NCBI RefSeq assembly: GCF_001625305.1
Contig: NW_017803854.1
Span: 2,471,299-2,535,298, forward strand
Origin: Branchiostoma belcheri
Lineage: Eukaryota > Chordata > Leptocardii > Amphioxiformes > Branchiostomatidae
Direction of reading: 5' to 3'
DNA length: 64,000 bases
Part shown: positions 50,195 to 61,800 of the stretch, piece by piece
Layout: each line of letters begins with the position of its first letter
How positions within the stretch are numbered: position 1 is the stretch's first letter
Program-made: the position numbers and the translations under genes
The notes under the pieces: generated by a model
The model's database searches: none
Told to the model about the DNA's origin: nothing
Seen by the model: the letters and a program-made list of their open reading frames with translations, nothing else

Positions 50195-50547
50195 TCTCTT
50201 TCCCGGGGTACTGTAGACACCACTTACGCACAGCAGGGGATGCTGGGAATGCAAAATGCATCATGTAGAAGCTTTTTAACTAGTGGGACACTAAATATTA
50301 CGGTACAAAGTTGATCCTGGAAACTGTCAGTTTGCTACAATATACTTTGATGCTTGAACTCTGAACACACAAAACTACTAAGTACTGTAAGTGGTAAACT
50401 TTTAACTGGCTTAATTGGAGATCTTAAGGCCTAATGATAATGCCTTATACTAGATGAGAAGAATTTTAACTGACATTCCTAACTATATCACACTAATTCC
50501 TATGAAATCTATCGGATATATAATAGTCAATGTACAAGTTCAGCAAT

Positions 50548-50553
50548 AATAAA
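50548..50553 (+). promoter_or_regulatory. candidate poly(A) signal of calpain B
   Basis: AATAAA 354 nt after the stop codon. The first perfect signal in the 3' UTR. Confidence 0.55.
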
Positions 50554-52500
50554 AGATTAAAACACTGCTATGGAGAAATTATCTAATATGATGTATCTGG
50601 AATATTTGATAACTATGCTAATATATAGCTTATCATTATCTAGCCTGGTGACTTGCAAAAACTAAGTAAAAGAATTACTCATAAATGAACCATATGGACA
50701 ATATAATGATCACTTTTTTCTCCTGAACTGCGTACTATATAGTAACAATGTAGATACTTCTTTGGCTGAATGTATTTCATTTAAAACCTGAGTATTAACA
50801 ACAGAAAAAGTTGGTTTTAAGTTTCCTTTTCAAAGCATCATATTAAGTATACTGAAAAATACTGGAGTACCTTAGAAATTAAGAACTTAATAATATGAAT
50901 GAGGGTGATCAGAATGATAATAGAGTTGGGTCATGGGTGAAAAAGTTGGTTACATTTGGGGAAATTTGTGTTTTACTAGTATTCAAGATAGCATATTAGG
51001 ATATATAAATTTGCACTGCATATGTACACACATATTATATTATTGTGCACATTCCAATTATAATAGACAATTGAAAGAGCAATGCTTTTGTAGTTCATTT
51101 TTAACAAGGGAATAGTTAACAAGTCATTACCTTGCCAGAGTAGTTTATCAGTTCGAATTCACTTTACAATGGTTTACATGATGCTACGTACGGTTTAAAT
51201 GCTTGGTGCAAATTCTTGCTTGGTGATGAGTGTGTCTCAACAGCGCCATCTGTTGACGGAACAGTATAATTGCAGAATCGACCAGGAAATGGCAAAACGT
51301 TTCACTTTGAGTTAAGTGTTACATATTATCCCATAAGTAGTTATAAAGCAGTAACGTTATAGTATAGGATGGTATCGACAATGCACATGTAACGTTAAGT
51401 CTTCTATTGTTTGAGGTGTTTTTTTATTGTTGCTTATATCTCTTATGTAGTATGAAGATATTCAACACAAGAAATAAAGTCAGTTTTTGTGGGATTTATA
51501 TACTTGTACATCTGTGTCTTTTTGTCAGTCACCTAAACAACATGGAGCTCCGAGGTATCTTTCCCCATTACATTTTTACATGCGATATTCAAGAGCGATT
51601 TCCGCCGGTTATCCAAATTTAAGACAGTGCCTTCATAGCAGCACCAGTTGAATTGTTTTAATATTAGGCCACCATTACAAAAAGTACAAATGATGTTTCA
51701 TTCGCATTTTAGCAACAGAAGTTGTCAAGTCTACATTGCCTGTGAATTGCCCCGGTCTTAAGGCCTACCACATCCAAATTCATAGCTCCTATCATGTGAA
51801 ACAAGAAGACGTTCAACTTATGCGACGGTGTTTTTATCAGTTTTATCAATACGTAATTATCCAATTTCCTTCCCACAAACTGTGACGTGTGGTGTACGTG
51901 TTGCGCCAAAGGTGTCCATTGGAACCATTGTTATATGTAACGCTACACATGAGCAAGTTTTCTGATCGGATACGGCAAGGAGGCTATAGCCTCTTTGGAT
52001 ACGTTAGCTACAATGTAGAACCGTCTGTATGATCAGATCAAGGAGCTTCAGATCAGCAACCCCCTGGAAATTCAGGAATCCATGTCAGGGACATTTCTTG
52101 CAGATTAATCCTAGTGTTATGTATAGATTTATTTAGTCATACGATCAGGTACACACACAGTCACACCCAGTTTATTTGCGGTCACGTCAATATTACAAAG
52201 GATCCCAGCATCCCCAAAGTGTGCTAAAGGTCACTGACACTGAAAGCAGCAATCACTTGTCTGTACACGCGCAAGGATACAAAGGTGAAATATGATTCCA
52301 AATTCAATTTTCACCACAAATCACATCGATTTCTACACATGGGAGCCATTCAAGTATTCTATATAGTTAACAGGTAGGTTATCAGCAATGTAAAACGCAA
52401 ATCTGCTCCCAAAAATCGGAAGTCAGCTTCCTTCTCATATTTCCGGGCTGCACTATGTTGTGACCGCGGAGGAATCGCGGTGTGCAACCCGTAACTAGGA

Positions 52501-52511
52501 CGCCATTTTGG
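52501..52511. promoter_or_regulatory. YY1-like motif upstream of the stomatin-like gene
   Basis: 'cgccattttgg' contains GCCATTTT, the reverse of the AAnATGGC core often found near transcription starts of animal genes. It is 167 bp before the ATG. Suggestive only. Confidence 0.3.
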
Positions 52512-52677
52512 ATCGACAGGTGCATACGGATAGTACGCATCACCGCATGACGTCTGTCGATTTCTGACAGCTACAAACGACTCTACACCAACCTTTTTAC
52601 TTTGTAAGTCAACCCTGGATGTCTGCTGGTACCTGTACTAAGTTGTAGGCAGCACTGTTCGTCTCAGAAAATCGGCA

Positions 52678-54121
52678 ATGCAGCCAGAAATCCAACCACA
52701 ACAACAACATCCGCCGCCTGGCGTACCCATGCAGCCGCTGCATGTACCGCCACCATCCAGTATCGAAATGCCGATGGAAAATCCCGACAACAGCACGAGG
52801 CCACTCCAACCGCTGCCGGACGACAGCGGCAGGAGTATGGAGGAGTACGACATGGGATGGTGCCCTGTGGTCGTCTCCTTCATCATAGCTCTCATATTCT
52901 TTCCCATCGCCGTGTGCTCCTGCATCAAGATCGTGCAGGAGTACGAGCGGGTGGTGATCTTCCGACTGGGGAAGATTTTGGGAGGCGGGGCGAAGGGGCC
53001 GGGCGTCACCATCGTCTGGCCCTGCATCGACGAGTACAAGACGGTCGACATGCGGACCAAGGCCATCAACGTGCCACCTCAGGCCATCCTGACGAAAGAC
53101 AGCGTCTCCGTGATGGTGGACGCGGTGGTGTACTACCGGGTGAACAACGCCGTGCTCTCGGTGGCGAAGGTGGAGGACGTCGACCAGTCCACCAGCCTGC
53201 TGGCGCAGACGGCCATCCGCGACGCGCTGGGCGTCAAGACGCTGGCTGAGATCCTCGCGGGACGGGACGAGACGGTCAGCAGTTTTTTTTTAAATCTTCT
53301 TTCTTCTTTTTATTGCGGAAGACAACGATTAGTGGTGCCGTGATCAAGCTAACATGTAACTTGATATTCTGTTTATAGCGGCACCAGAAACGACAAGATA
53401 CAAAGCAATATAAAACAACGACAAGATAAAACGATGACAAGATAAAACGACGACAAGATAAAACGACGACAAGATAAAACGACGAGAAGATACATACAAA
53501 TGTACTAGTTGTAAATTGCATAGTCATGATAGTGGTGCCGTGCTCAAGCTTAACGGCATAAACACGGCACAGATCATCGGTTATTCATCGTCAATATGTA
53601 ACGTTACTATATGTCTAAGAAATGATCATAGTAAAAACACTAGTAATGCTATTAAACATAAAGCTAGTAACGAAGCCAAGCCAAGAGAGTAACGAATATC
53701 AGAGGTACCAATAGTGATATTGGTAAAAGTGATAATAACATTATTTTTTTTGATAACCATAAACCATCAGGTCGCCAGGCTGCGGGTCCAGCTTGACGAC
53801 GCCACGGACCGCTGGGGGATCAAAGTGGAGCGCGTGGAGGTCAAGGACGTGCGGCTGCCGCCCCAGCTGCAGAGGGCCATGGCCGCCGAGGCCGAGGCCG
53901 CACGCGAGGCCCGCGCTAAAGTCATCATAGCCGAGGGCGAGATGAACGCCGCCAGGGCCCTGAAGCAGGCGTCGGACGTGCTGGCGGACTCGGCGGAGTC
54001 CATCCAGCTCCGCTACCTGCAGACGATGAACCAGGTGGCTGGGGAGAAGAACTCCACCATCATCTTCCCACTGCCCATGGACATCGGTCTGATGGACATG
54101 GTCGCCAAGAAGAAAGCCTAG
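52678..54121 (+). CDS. stomatin-like SPFH membrane protein, two exons
   Basis: An integral membrane scaffold of the stomatin/podocin group, which organises cholesterol-rich microdomains and modulates ion channels. Exons 52678-53274 and 53771-54121, 315 aa. A 60-residue cytosolic N-terminus rich in P and Q leads to a hydrophobic hairpin at 61-82 with the conserved kink proline (Pro76, LIFFPIAV) and nearby cysteines (Cys80, Cys82) that could be acylated. The SPFH signature follows: IVQEYERVVIFRLGKIL, MRTKAINVPPQ, ILTKDSVSVMVDAVVYYRV, then LDDATDRWGIKVERVEVKDV, RAMAAEAEAAREARAKVI and EKNSTIIFPLPMD. At the exon junction (RDET|VARLRVQ) the protein is one residue shorter than vertebrate stomatins, so the exact donor is slightly uncertain. 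Few introns compared with vertebrate orthologues. Confidence 0.92.
53330..53550 (+). repeat. minisatellite flanked by 21-bp direct repeats
   Basis: In the stomatin intron. 53391-53491 holds about six 16-bp units like 'cgacgacaagataaaa'. The flanks 53330-53350 and 53530-53550 repeat 'tagtggtgccgtg' plus '(a/c)tcaagct' exactly 200 bp apart with one mismatch. Confidence 0.8.
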
Positions 54122-54251
54122 AACGTCACAATTATAAACACCTGTTGTCGGACATTATCATTCACTTTTGTTATCAGTCAGAAAACACTTGTTCTTGCCT
54201 AACTTCTGTATTGTCTGTTATCTGTATTCTTTGTTATTGCCCTGTCACTTG

Positions 54252-54449
54252 TAGCCTCTACCAGGCTTCAGTAGCGACAGAAAAAGGCCAAATAGAAATG
54301 TTATCTGTCTATTTGGCCAAACAAAATTTTAGTAAAATGAGTACAGAGTGGCAAACTGTACTCCTTTAGCGGACCAACTCCCCTGGCATGTTATTTGTCT
54401 ATTAAGTCAATTTCTGTTCTTTCCCACGCCCTCTGAAGCCTGGTAGAGG
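54252..54449. mobile_element. MITE in the stomatin 3' UTR
   Basis: Ends 'agcctctaccaggcttca' and 'tgaagcctggtagagg' are inverted. Internal pair 'ggccaaatagaaatg' and 'ctatttggcc', then the 'tactcctttagcggacc' core. Same family as 15346 and 56161. Confidence 0.8.
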
Positions 54450-54940
54450 ATATATCACTTGAAGAAAGGAGCTGAACAGTTGATATTCATATGAACTGAG
54501 GCAAACCAACACAATATACAATACAGCACATGTATATGAATGGCCGCTCAGGGAACGCAGGAATATTGTTAGGAGTAGGTGGAGTCCGTTTGTTATGCTG
54601 ATAAAGCTTTTGTTTGTATATATGTGCTTTCAAAGGTTGTGTACAGAAAGATTGATGTTAAGTTTGGACATACTGTAAATTATAGTTATAATTGTGCTGT
54701 TTGGTGCCCTCCGTGGCTAGTTAGGCAGCAAATTTCATTGTTAAGTGTCATACTCTCCCCCTATACTGTTGTTATACATTTTGTACATGTATATACTTAC
54801 CACTATACTTACTACTATTACTACATGAATATAACTTTTGTAAAAAAAAAAGGATTGCTCAGCAATGGAAATATGTAACCAAGTACGAAATGTAATTCGG
54901 GCATTTTTTTGCCTTGCAATGAGATTTTGGATGATTTATG

Positions 54941-54946
54941 AATAAA
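54941..54946 (+). promoter_or_regulatory. candidate poly(A) signal of the stomatin-like gene
   Basis: AATAAA 820 nt after the stop, followed by a T-rich stretch. Confidence 0.5.
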
Positions 54947-55254
54947 GTTTCTTACACGTAACACTCGTCACTCTCTTAAATCGACCCCAAATCAATGGCT
55001 TTCTTTTTTAAAACATCGAAAGTCTCCAGCCATTCTATATTTAGTTCCACATCAATCATGTAATAACATGAAATATTTACCCTTTCACGGTAGCCGCAAA
55101 GGAATGTTGTTTTTATTAGATTACTTGGCTATTTTCCAACATGACCCTAGGAATATCGTAAAAGCTGTTATTTTGCGGATTAGTAAACAAACAGCACAAG
55201 TGGTTGAGCATAGAGAACTTTGCTATTCAATCATTCACCATTCACTCTAGCATG

Positions 55255-55375
55255 CTTAACAGGTGGCCAGGAAAGAGTTGAAATTGGCCGGATAGATAAC
55301 TTGCCGGTGGAATAAGTCCGCTAAATGTGTACAGTTTACCGCTTCCGAAACTATACTCCTAAAACGGACTAGAAC
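55255..55375. repeat. MITE fragment, same family
   Basis: 'acaggtggccaggaaagagt', 'cagtttaccgcttccgaaac', 'tactcctaaaacggact'. These match segments of 56161-56390. Confidence 0.6.
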
Positions 55376-55899
55376 CATTCAATCATTCACTGATGCCATT
55401 GTTCACAGAAATAAACTGATATTATATACTAGTACATCACTTATGTTACACTTTCACAACAACGCGCACACAACCCCAGCCACCGGTTCGTCATGTGCTT
55501 TATATAGTACTTTAGGTGGTCCCTTTAATATTTGTATGAAAGAGTAACTTATACACATGTATGACCCGTGTGACCCCGATGACCTGCCGGGATACCGATA
55601 GGCAGACCCAGAAGGAACAAAGTCCTTCGATCAGTTCCCTAAAATTTTATATAAGGAAACTACATTCCGCTCACGTGTCATTTCTATTCCCTCCAAGCCG
55701 GGACTTCTGCTTACATTTGACGCGTTTTAGGCGTTTTAATCGTTTGGTCTTGTACTAGGATATCTTCTTTGTACACTAGCCAAACGGGTGGCGTATAGGA
55801 TACTGCCTGGCCAATTTGACGCTGTCCTGCCAACGTTTGATACTACAGTATACTGGACTGAAGCCACCAAAAGATCTGCTTGGAGATAAGAATTGCTAC

Positions 55900-58800
55900 A
55901 TGATGTCCGCCAAGGGTACTAGTATTTCAGTGGGTCCACTCTGTCCACTCCTGGCGTGGCTGGTGGTCAGTATTGTTCCGGCCGGTGTACTGGCCACCCC
56001 TCTGGACGACTACGTCAACAAGCCGGACCCGCACTACTCCTACCACGAGGTGTTGGAATGGCGTCTGAAAGGTCCCGGCTACACCACCTACCTCCTCAAC
56101 ATGACCTCACAACAGTGGCTAACAGGTGAGTGTTTGGTAAACCGCGGTCCAAGGACGTTATTAGCCCCTACCGGGCTTTAGTAGTGGCTAGGGCTTAACA
56201 GGTGGCTAGGAAAGAGTATAGATTGGCCAAATAGTCTGCTAGTCTGTTAGTCTGCTATTAAAATGAGAACAGTTTACCTCTTCCGAAACTGCACTCCTTT
56301 AAATCTAACGGTCTAACGTATCTGACATGTTATCTGTCCATTTATCCAATTTCTACTCTTTCCATTCCCCTCTGAAGCCTTGTAGAGGACAGGACGATGT
56401 TACATGATGGACTTTGTACATGTAGAAAACGCGATAAAGAATCTGTGATTTGAGGATTTAACGGTTAACGCATAGGATCATAATCATTAAAAGACTGGTA
56501 ACCTTATGATGATAACTTTATTGTACAGGCCTATAGCTAGCTATGGTACAAAGTATGCATATATGGCATCTACTGATCATCACTCCAACACGATTCGTAC
56601 CTTTGGCATCATTATTTTAATTTTAGAAAGACTGTGCCAACCTGTGAACTTACCAATTCTTTAAAAATTGTAAGATATCAATTATTTGATAATTATTTGA
56701 TGTTTGTACATGTACTGTCCTATTATGTCTCCAGAGAAAGACGTGGACCGAACCATCTGGTGGCACTGGCTAACTGTCACCGTCCCGGACAACATCACCC
56801 ACCCTGAAGCCGCCTTCTTGTTTATAGACGAAGGCAGCAACGACAACCCAGAAAGGTACTTGACATATCATAATGGGTATCTATTAATAAAGGGTAGGAA
56901 GGCGGGGAACAGGTCGGCCTGCACGGAACCCGTAATGTATCGTTAACTTAACGATCGTGAAGTGATTGTTGAGCGTTTGAGGTAAAATTTTCTGGCAGTG
57001 ATTTCTGAGACGTGAAAGCTATTAGGACTGGGAGTAAGATATGTGACAGTGACATGGTACAAATTTATGATTCGTCCGTCGTAATGGTTAACATCGATTG
57101 GCGAAGGTGTAGGGTAGCCCTACATCACCAGCCAGTCGGTCTATTACGTCATGCGAGGACACCCGATGGCATGCATGTTTAGCACGTCCCTGTTTGGGTT
57201 CCCACAGGACCAGTTCGCTAGCTAGCTCGTTATGATCCTTAAATTAAACTGAGCAGTTTGTTCTCTGGTCGTTATTGCAGTCTTCCGTCTCACCACGACA
57301 ACTTCATCTCCCTGGCACAGATGTTCGCCGTGTCCACTGGAAGGTCAGAAAACTATTTTTGGCGACGCCTTACAGGCGAGCCAAATACTACATATTTTAC
57401 GTCCAGTTTTCTGGTCTGTCTCTTTATTGCACGTTAAATTTTACGACTTTTGTAAGTTTATCAAATGGGAACATCATTAGACACATGTATTAGAGACATA
57501 TAACAAATCATGATATGAATCAATAAAAAATTAGGACACGCACAGAGATATAACATATTAGAACGTTTTGCTCATTAACATTTCGTTAAATATTGTAAAA
57601 ACCAATAACTTCTTTCTTCCCTAGCGTTGGGGCGAATCTGAAACAGATACCCAACCAACACATCTTATTTAAGGTAAAAAACTTACTTTTTTTAACAACT
57701 TTGTCTATGAAAAATTGCAATTGCACACTACTTCTACTACTATTTATAGAATTGCTCCCCTCACATTGTTATCTTTCTTTTCCTTGTAGAAAGATCCGCT
57801 ACAGAAGCGTCGATCCGAAGACTCCCTTCTCGCGTATTCCTGGAGACTCTTTCTGGACCACCCTGACCAACCGGACTGGCTGATATGGAACGCCATGACA
57901 AAGGTTACATTATGAAGTTTAAGCTGTACCTTCCAACACAAGAAATTGGACTTAGCCAAATATCCGACTGTACAACTCTTTGCCTTTCACAAGAAATGAC
58001 CAATCTACGGCTCCTGCACGTGATGCATGTCACGTTATGCAGATGACATAAGGGGGTCATAGGTTGCAGAAAGACTATTGCGCCCCCCGTCTTTGTTGAT
58101 AGATTGTTGTAATGGCCTGATGTGGATTTTTCCTATAGAATTCGAAGCTTGGACCTGTGTGAGAATAGCATTGACTACTCCGTAATTATATTCTTGGTAC
58201 TGAACTTACTTGTTTCGTCGCCATGGCTAATTTCATTACCGTTATTACACCAATTGTCCGTCTCTTAAAGGCATCTGTACGAGCGATGGACACTGTTCAA
58301 GACTTTGTGAAGAAAAACAACCGATCGCAGCCTGAAAAGTTCCTGGTTTCAGGAGCATCGAAAGTACGTGTGATATCATTACTACCAAACGTTTCCTTTT
58401 TGATTTTGATAAGCAATGTGACTGCTCCTTTTTTAAGGGGCCAGATTATTTAAATTTACGCATCACTTAATACCAAGTATGAGCATCTACAGTCGTTGGC
58501 TTGGATGTACAATGTACACGTATTTTACAAATCGTACCTTGCTTCAAAACAGTACGGGCATGTTAGTAAAATTTATGAGTGCTGCAATGTTGTCGGTGAA
58601 TTGGACTACAATTTATGAGAGCTGCAATGTCATTGGTGTATTGAACAATGCTGATGACCAATGATACCTCCTCACAGCGCGGATGGACCACGTGGTTAAC
58701 GGGTGCAGTAGACAAGAGGGTGTTCGCTCTAGCGCCAATCGTGTTCGACCTACTAAACCTGCGCAAGGTATGTGGCATGCAAGGCAAGCTTTGCAGGCGC

Positions 58801-61800
58801 GCGGCGCGGCGGTAGATGGCTATGTTGCATGCAACGACCTGTTACACCTAACTTTTGTAAATACGTTGTCTAAAGCTAGTGATGATGCCCCTACTGTACT
58901 TGATGGCAGCTACTTCCGCTCTAAGATAGGTCTAGATATCGAATCGAAGTATGTATAGTGCACTGAGCCTCATTCTATCACGTACAGAACCTGCATCACT
59001 ATTATCGGTCGCTAGGGGGCTGGCCGTTTGCTTTCGGACCGTATTACGACGTCAACATCACAGGACGATGTGATGACCCGAGTCTGGAAACAATGGCGGC
59101 CATCGCCGACCCACTCGGTAAGGCCATTGACCTGCTGTCATATGCATTTTGTCAATCTGCCCCACCCATGTGCTGTCAACCGACTCTCAAGTTCACACTA
59201 TTTCCTGTGTCTGACCTTTTGGCCCCCTGTCTTTCTGCCTGTCAACCTTCCAGATCCCCCACCCACGAGCTATAATTCGACTCAACCACACAAACAACAC
59301 AAACACACAGCTCAGCCACCCCAAACAATACTTCCCCGCCCTGAAGCAAGAAAATGACAAATGTTAAGCATATGGTAGAGTGGATTAATTCCTCAAGCTA
59401 ACCTACATCTAGTACGCCACAGTCGTCTCTCTGTAAGGCATCTGGAGCCGCATAGTTACTGTTTAGAACTTTTATTCAGCCTGTCATGGCCGGTTTTGCC
59501 CTGTGGGCTTCCGCCAAATGTTCAGAGACTAACTGACATACTGTTTACGAAGTTCTTACTTGTATACTTTTTTTTTTTTAATTTTTTTTAAACACTTTAT
59601 TGACAAAAATACAGAAAACATTACATACAGTATGACACATACAAAGGTTTACAGTATAAAAATACAAATACTATACATACATGATCAATGTTAGCATATT
59701 AAAAAACAACCTGAGACGCCCACACCATCAGTTACCCCCCGTATTTACAGTCATCATAAAATCAGAAGTGAATTGTTTTAAATCTACTCTTACACTCTTC
59801 GAAGCTAGTAAAATGAAGTAAATCCTTAATGTACATCTTATATAAACAAAACTTAATATCAGTAACACAGAAGTACATTTTGTTCGACATATCGACACTA
59901 CCATACACTATTTCGTGTGGGTCTAACTTAACGTCTTTTCCTACCACAATTTTCCACCACTTAAAGAATTCAACCCAAATTCGTTGTGCGTACTTGCATT
60001 GATAAAGCAGGTGCATTATAGTTTGTTCTGTATTACAATGTTGGCATAATCCTGATTCGCCTATTTTCCTTTTATACAACCACATTTTTGTTGGCAAGAA
60101 GTTATGTAATATCTTAAACATAAAGTTTTGCAGTTTCGTCTCAACTAGTCGACTTGGGGCGAAGAAAAGTCGAGGAATTACATCCCCTTGAAAGATCTCT
60201 TCTAAATTATGTACATTTGTTGGAGGGACATACAGTCTTGCTACATATTTCTTATACAAGATTTTGTTTGTTACTTTCTGTATGTCTATTTCCTGTGTTT
60301 GTTCGTTAATATTACATACAGACATACTGTCAGGCTCTTTCAAGGTCGTTTTCCAACTCGTGGGGATGGATTCACGCAGCCCATAATATCTTAGGAGCTC
60401 TGATGCATTCAAGGAAATTGAATATTTTTTTCTTAAATCTTCAGGAGTTAAAATGTTACCATGTTCATCGGCTATGTCCTGAATTGTTTTTATTCCCTCT
60501 TCAAACAACTTTTTCCAGAAAATCGATTTACAGTTTTGTACTATGTATTGATTGTTCCAAAGAAATTCATGTCTTATTTCCTCCTTAGTTTGTGGGCGGT
60601 GTGAATTTAACTCCTCCCATGCTTCTAACATGCTTACATAAAAAGAAGGCATGTTCTTAACATTCAATGCTTTAACTGAGAAATTGCACTTAAATAAAAA
60701 AGTTCCCCCAAAGCAGTGGAAGTGATATTCTAATACATTTGTTGTGTATATTCTCTTTATCCAGCTGGCGTTCAGTGCCTTTAACATGCAAGTAAAATTC
60801 ATCATATTTAAGCCACCTTGTTCCCTGTTTCCCATTAGGGTTGACAACTTGACCTTTGGTGATTTGTTATTCCATATAAACTTCAGTCCTATTGAATTGA
60901 CTTTCTTATCAAAGTCTTCTGGGGCTTTGAGTACTGAACAATTATATATTAGTTTGGATACAGCTAGTGACTTAAATACGAGGATTTTTCCTATTAAAGT
61001 TAAATCTCTTCCTGACCAAATATTTAACAAGTTTCTCATTTTCTTCAACTTTTCATCAAAGTCCAGTTCTTCGCATTTCTTTCTGTCATAGGAGAAATGG
61101 ACCCCAAGACATTTGATTGGCTTGCTTGGCCAGTGGACACCTAGAGGTGTATACGGTGTTACCACTCCAGTGCATATCGCCCTGCTCAGCAGTAAAATGA
61201 TAATAATTTTAATAATAATAGTAATAATAGATGCAGTTCGTAGTGCTCTGACCTTAAGATGATATGTCCAGCGTATAAGGATCGTCTGACGATGCCAAAG
61301 TACCTTACCGGAACGGGAGGGGACGAGTTCTTCCTGCCGGACAATTCCTACTTTTACTGGGATCAGTTGGAAGGAGAAAAATATCGTCGGTAAGAATATC
61401 GGATTTATTGTATTAATCATAGATTTGAAAAAAAAAAGTACTATGGCGACATATTAGACCAAATTTCGTTGTTGCATACATTATGTTTGTGATTGATAAT
61501 TTATGAAAGTATTTTTGCATAATTCAGCAGCTAATGTATGCTTTACAATATCTGACTGTACTGGTGTTACAGTGAAGTATGTCAAATATACGCAGATGGA
61601 TACCAAACGCTGAGCACTCTTGCGGTGGGCACGAAATCAGCATCTTATTTGGACTTCGGGCCTTCTTCTTCAGCATTCTGGAGGTAAATATTGCACCGTT
61701 TCATGTAAGGTCATTGTTTTGGGTTCGTCTTTTAAGATATTTAGATATCTAATATCAAGCGTTATTCGGGAAGTACTAAACCTCTGTTTGTGTGGATCAC

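Larger units (their letters stand above)
50195..52677. other. calpain B 3' UTR and intergenic region before the stomatin-like gene
   Basis: AT-rich 3' UTR up to the poly(A) signal near 50548, then no gene that I can support. The last 250 bp are the presumed stomatin promoter, including a YY1-type motif 'cgccattttgg' at 52501. Confidence 0.5.
54122..55899. other. stomatin 3' UTR and intergenic region
   Basis: Contains a MITE (54252-54449) probably transcribed within the stomatin 3' UTR, the poly(A) signal at 54941 and a second MITE fragment (55255-55375). No other gene seen. Confidence 0.5.

Noticed and set aside
52857-53249. 130-codon frame overlapping stomatin exon 1
   Set aside because: Shadow of the GC-rich stomatin coding frame, which has all the family motifs.
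61573-61683. Alternative AprA-like exon 10 start after the AG at 61572
   Set aside because: It reads a frame (EVCQIYADGYQ) that destroys the conserved NAEH motif and does not match the next exon.
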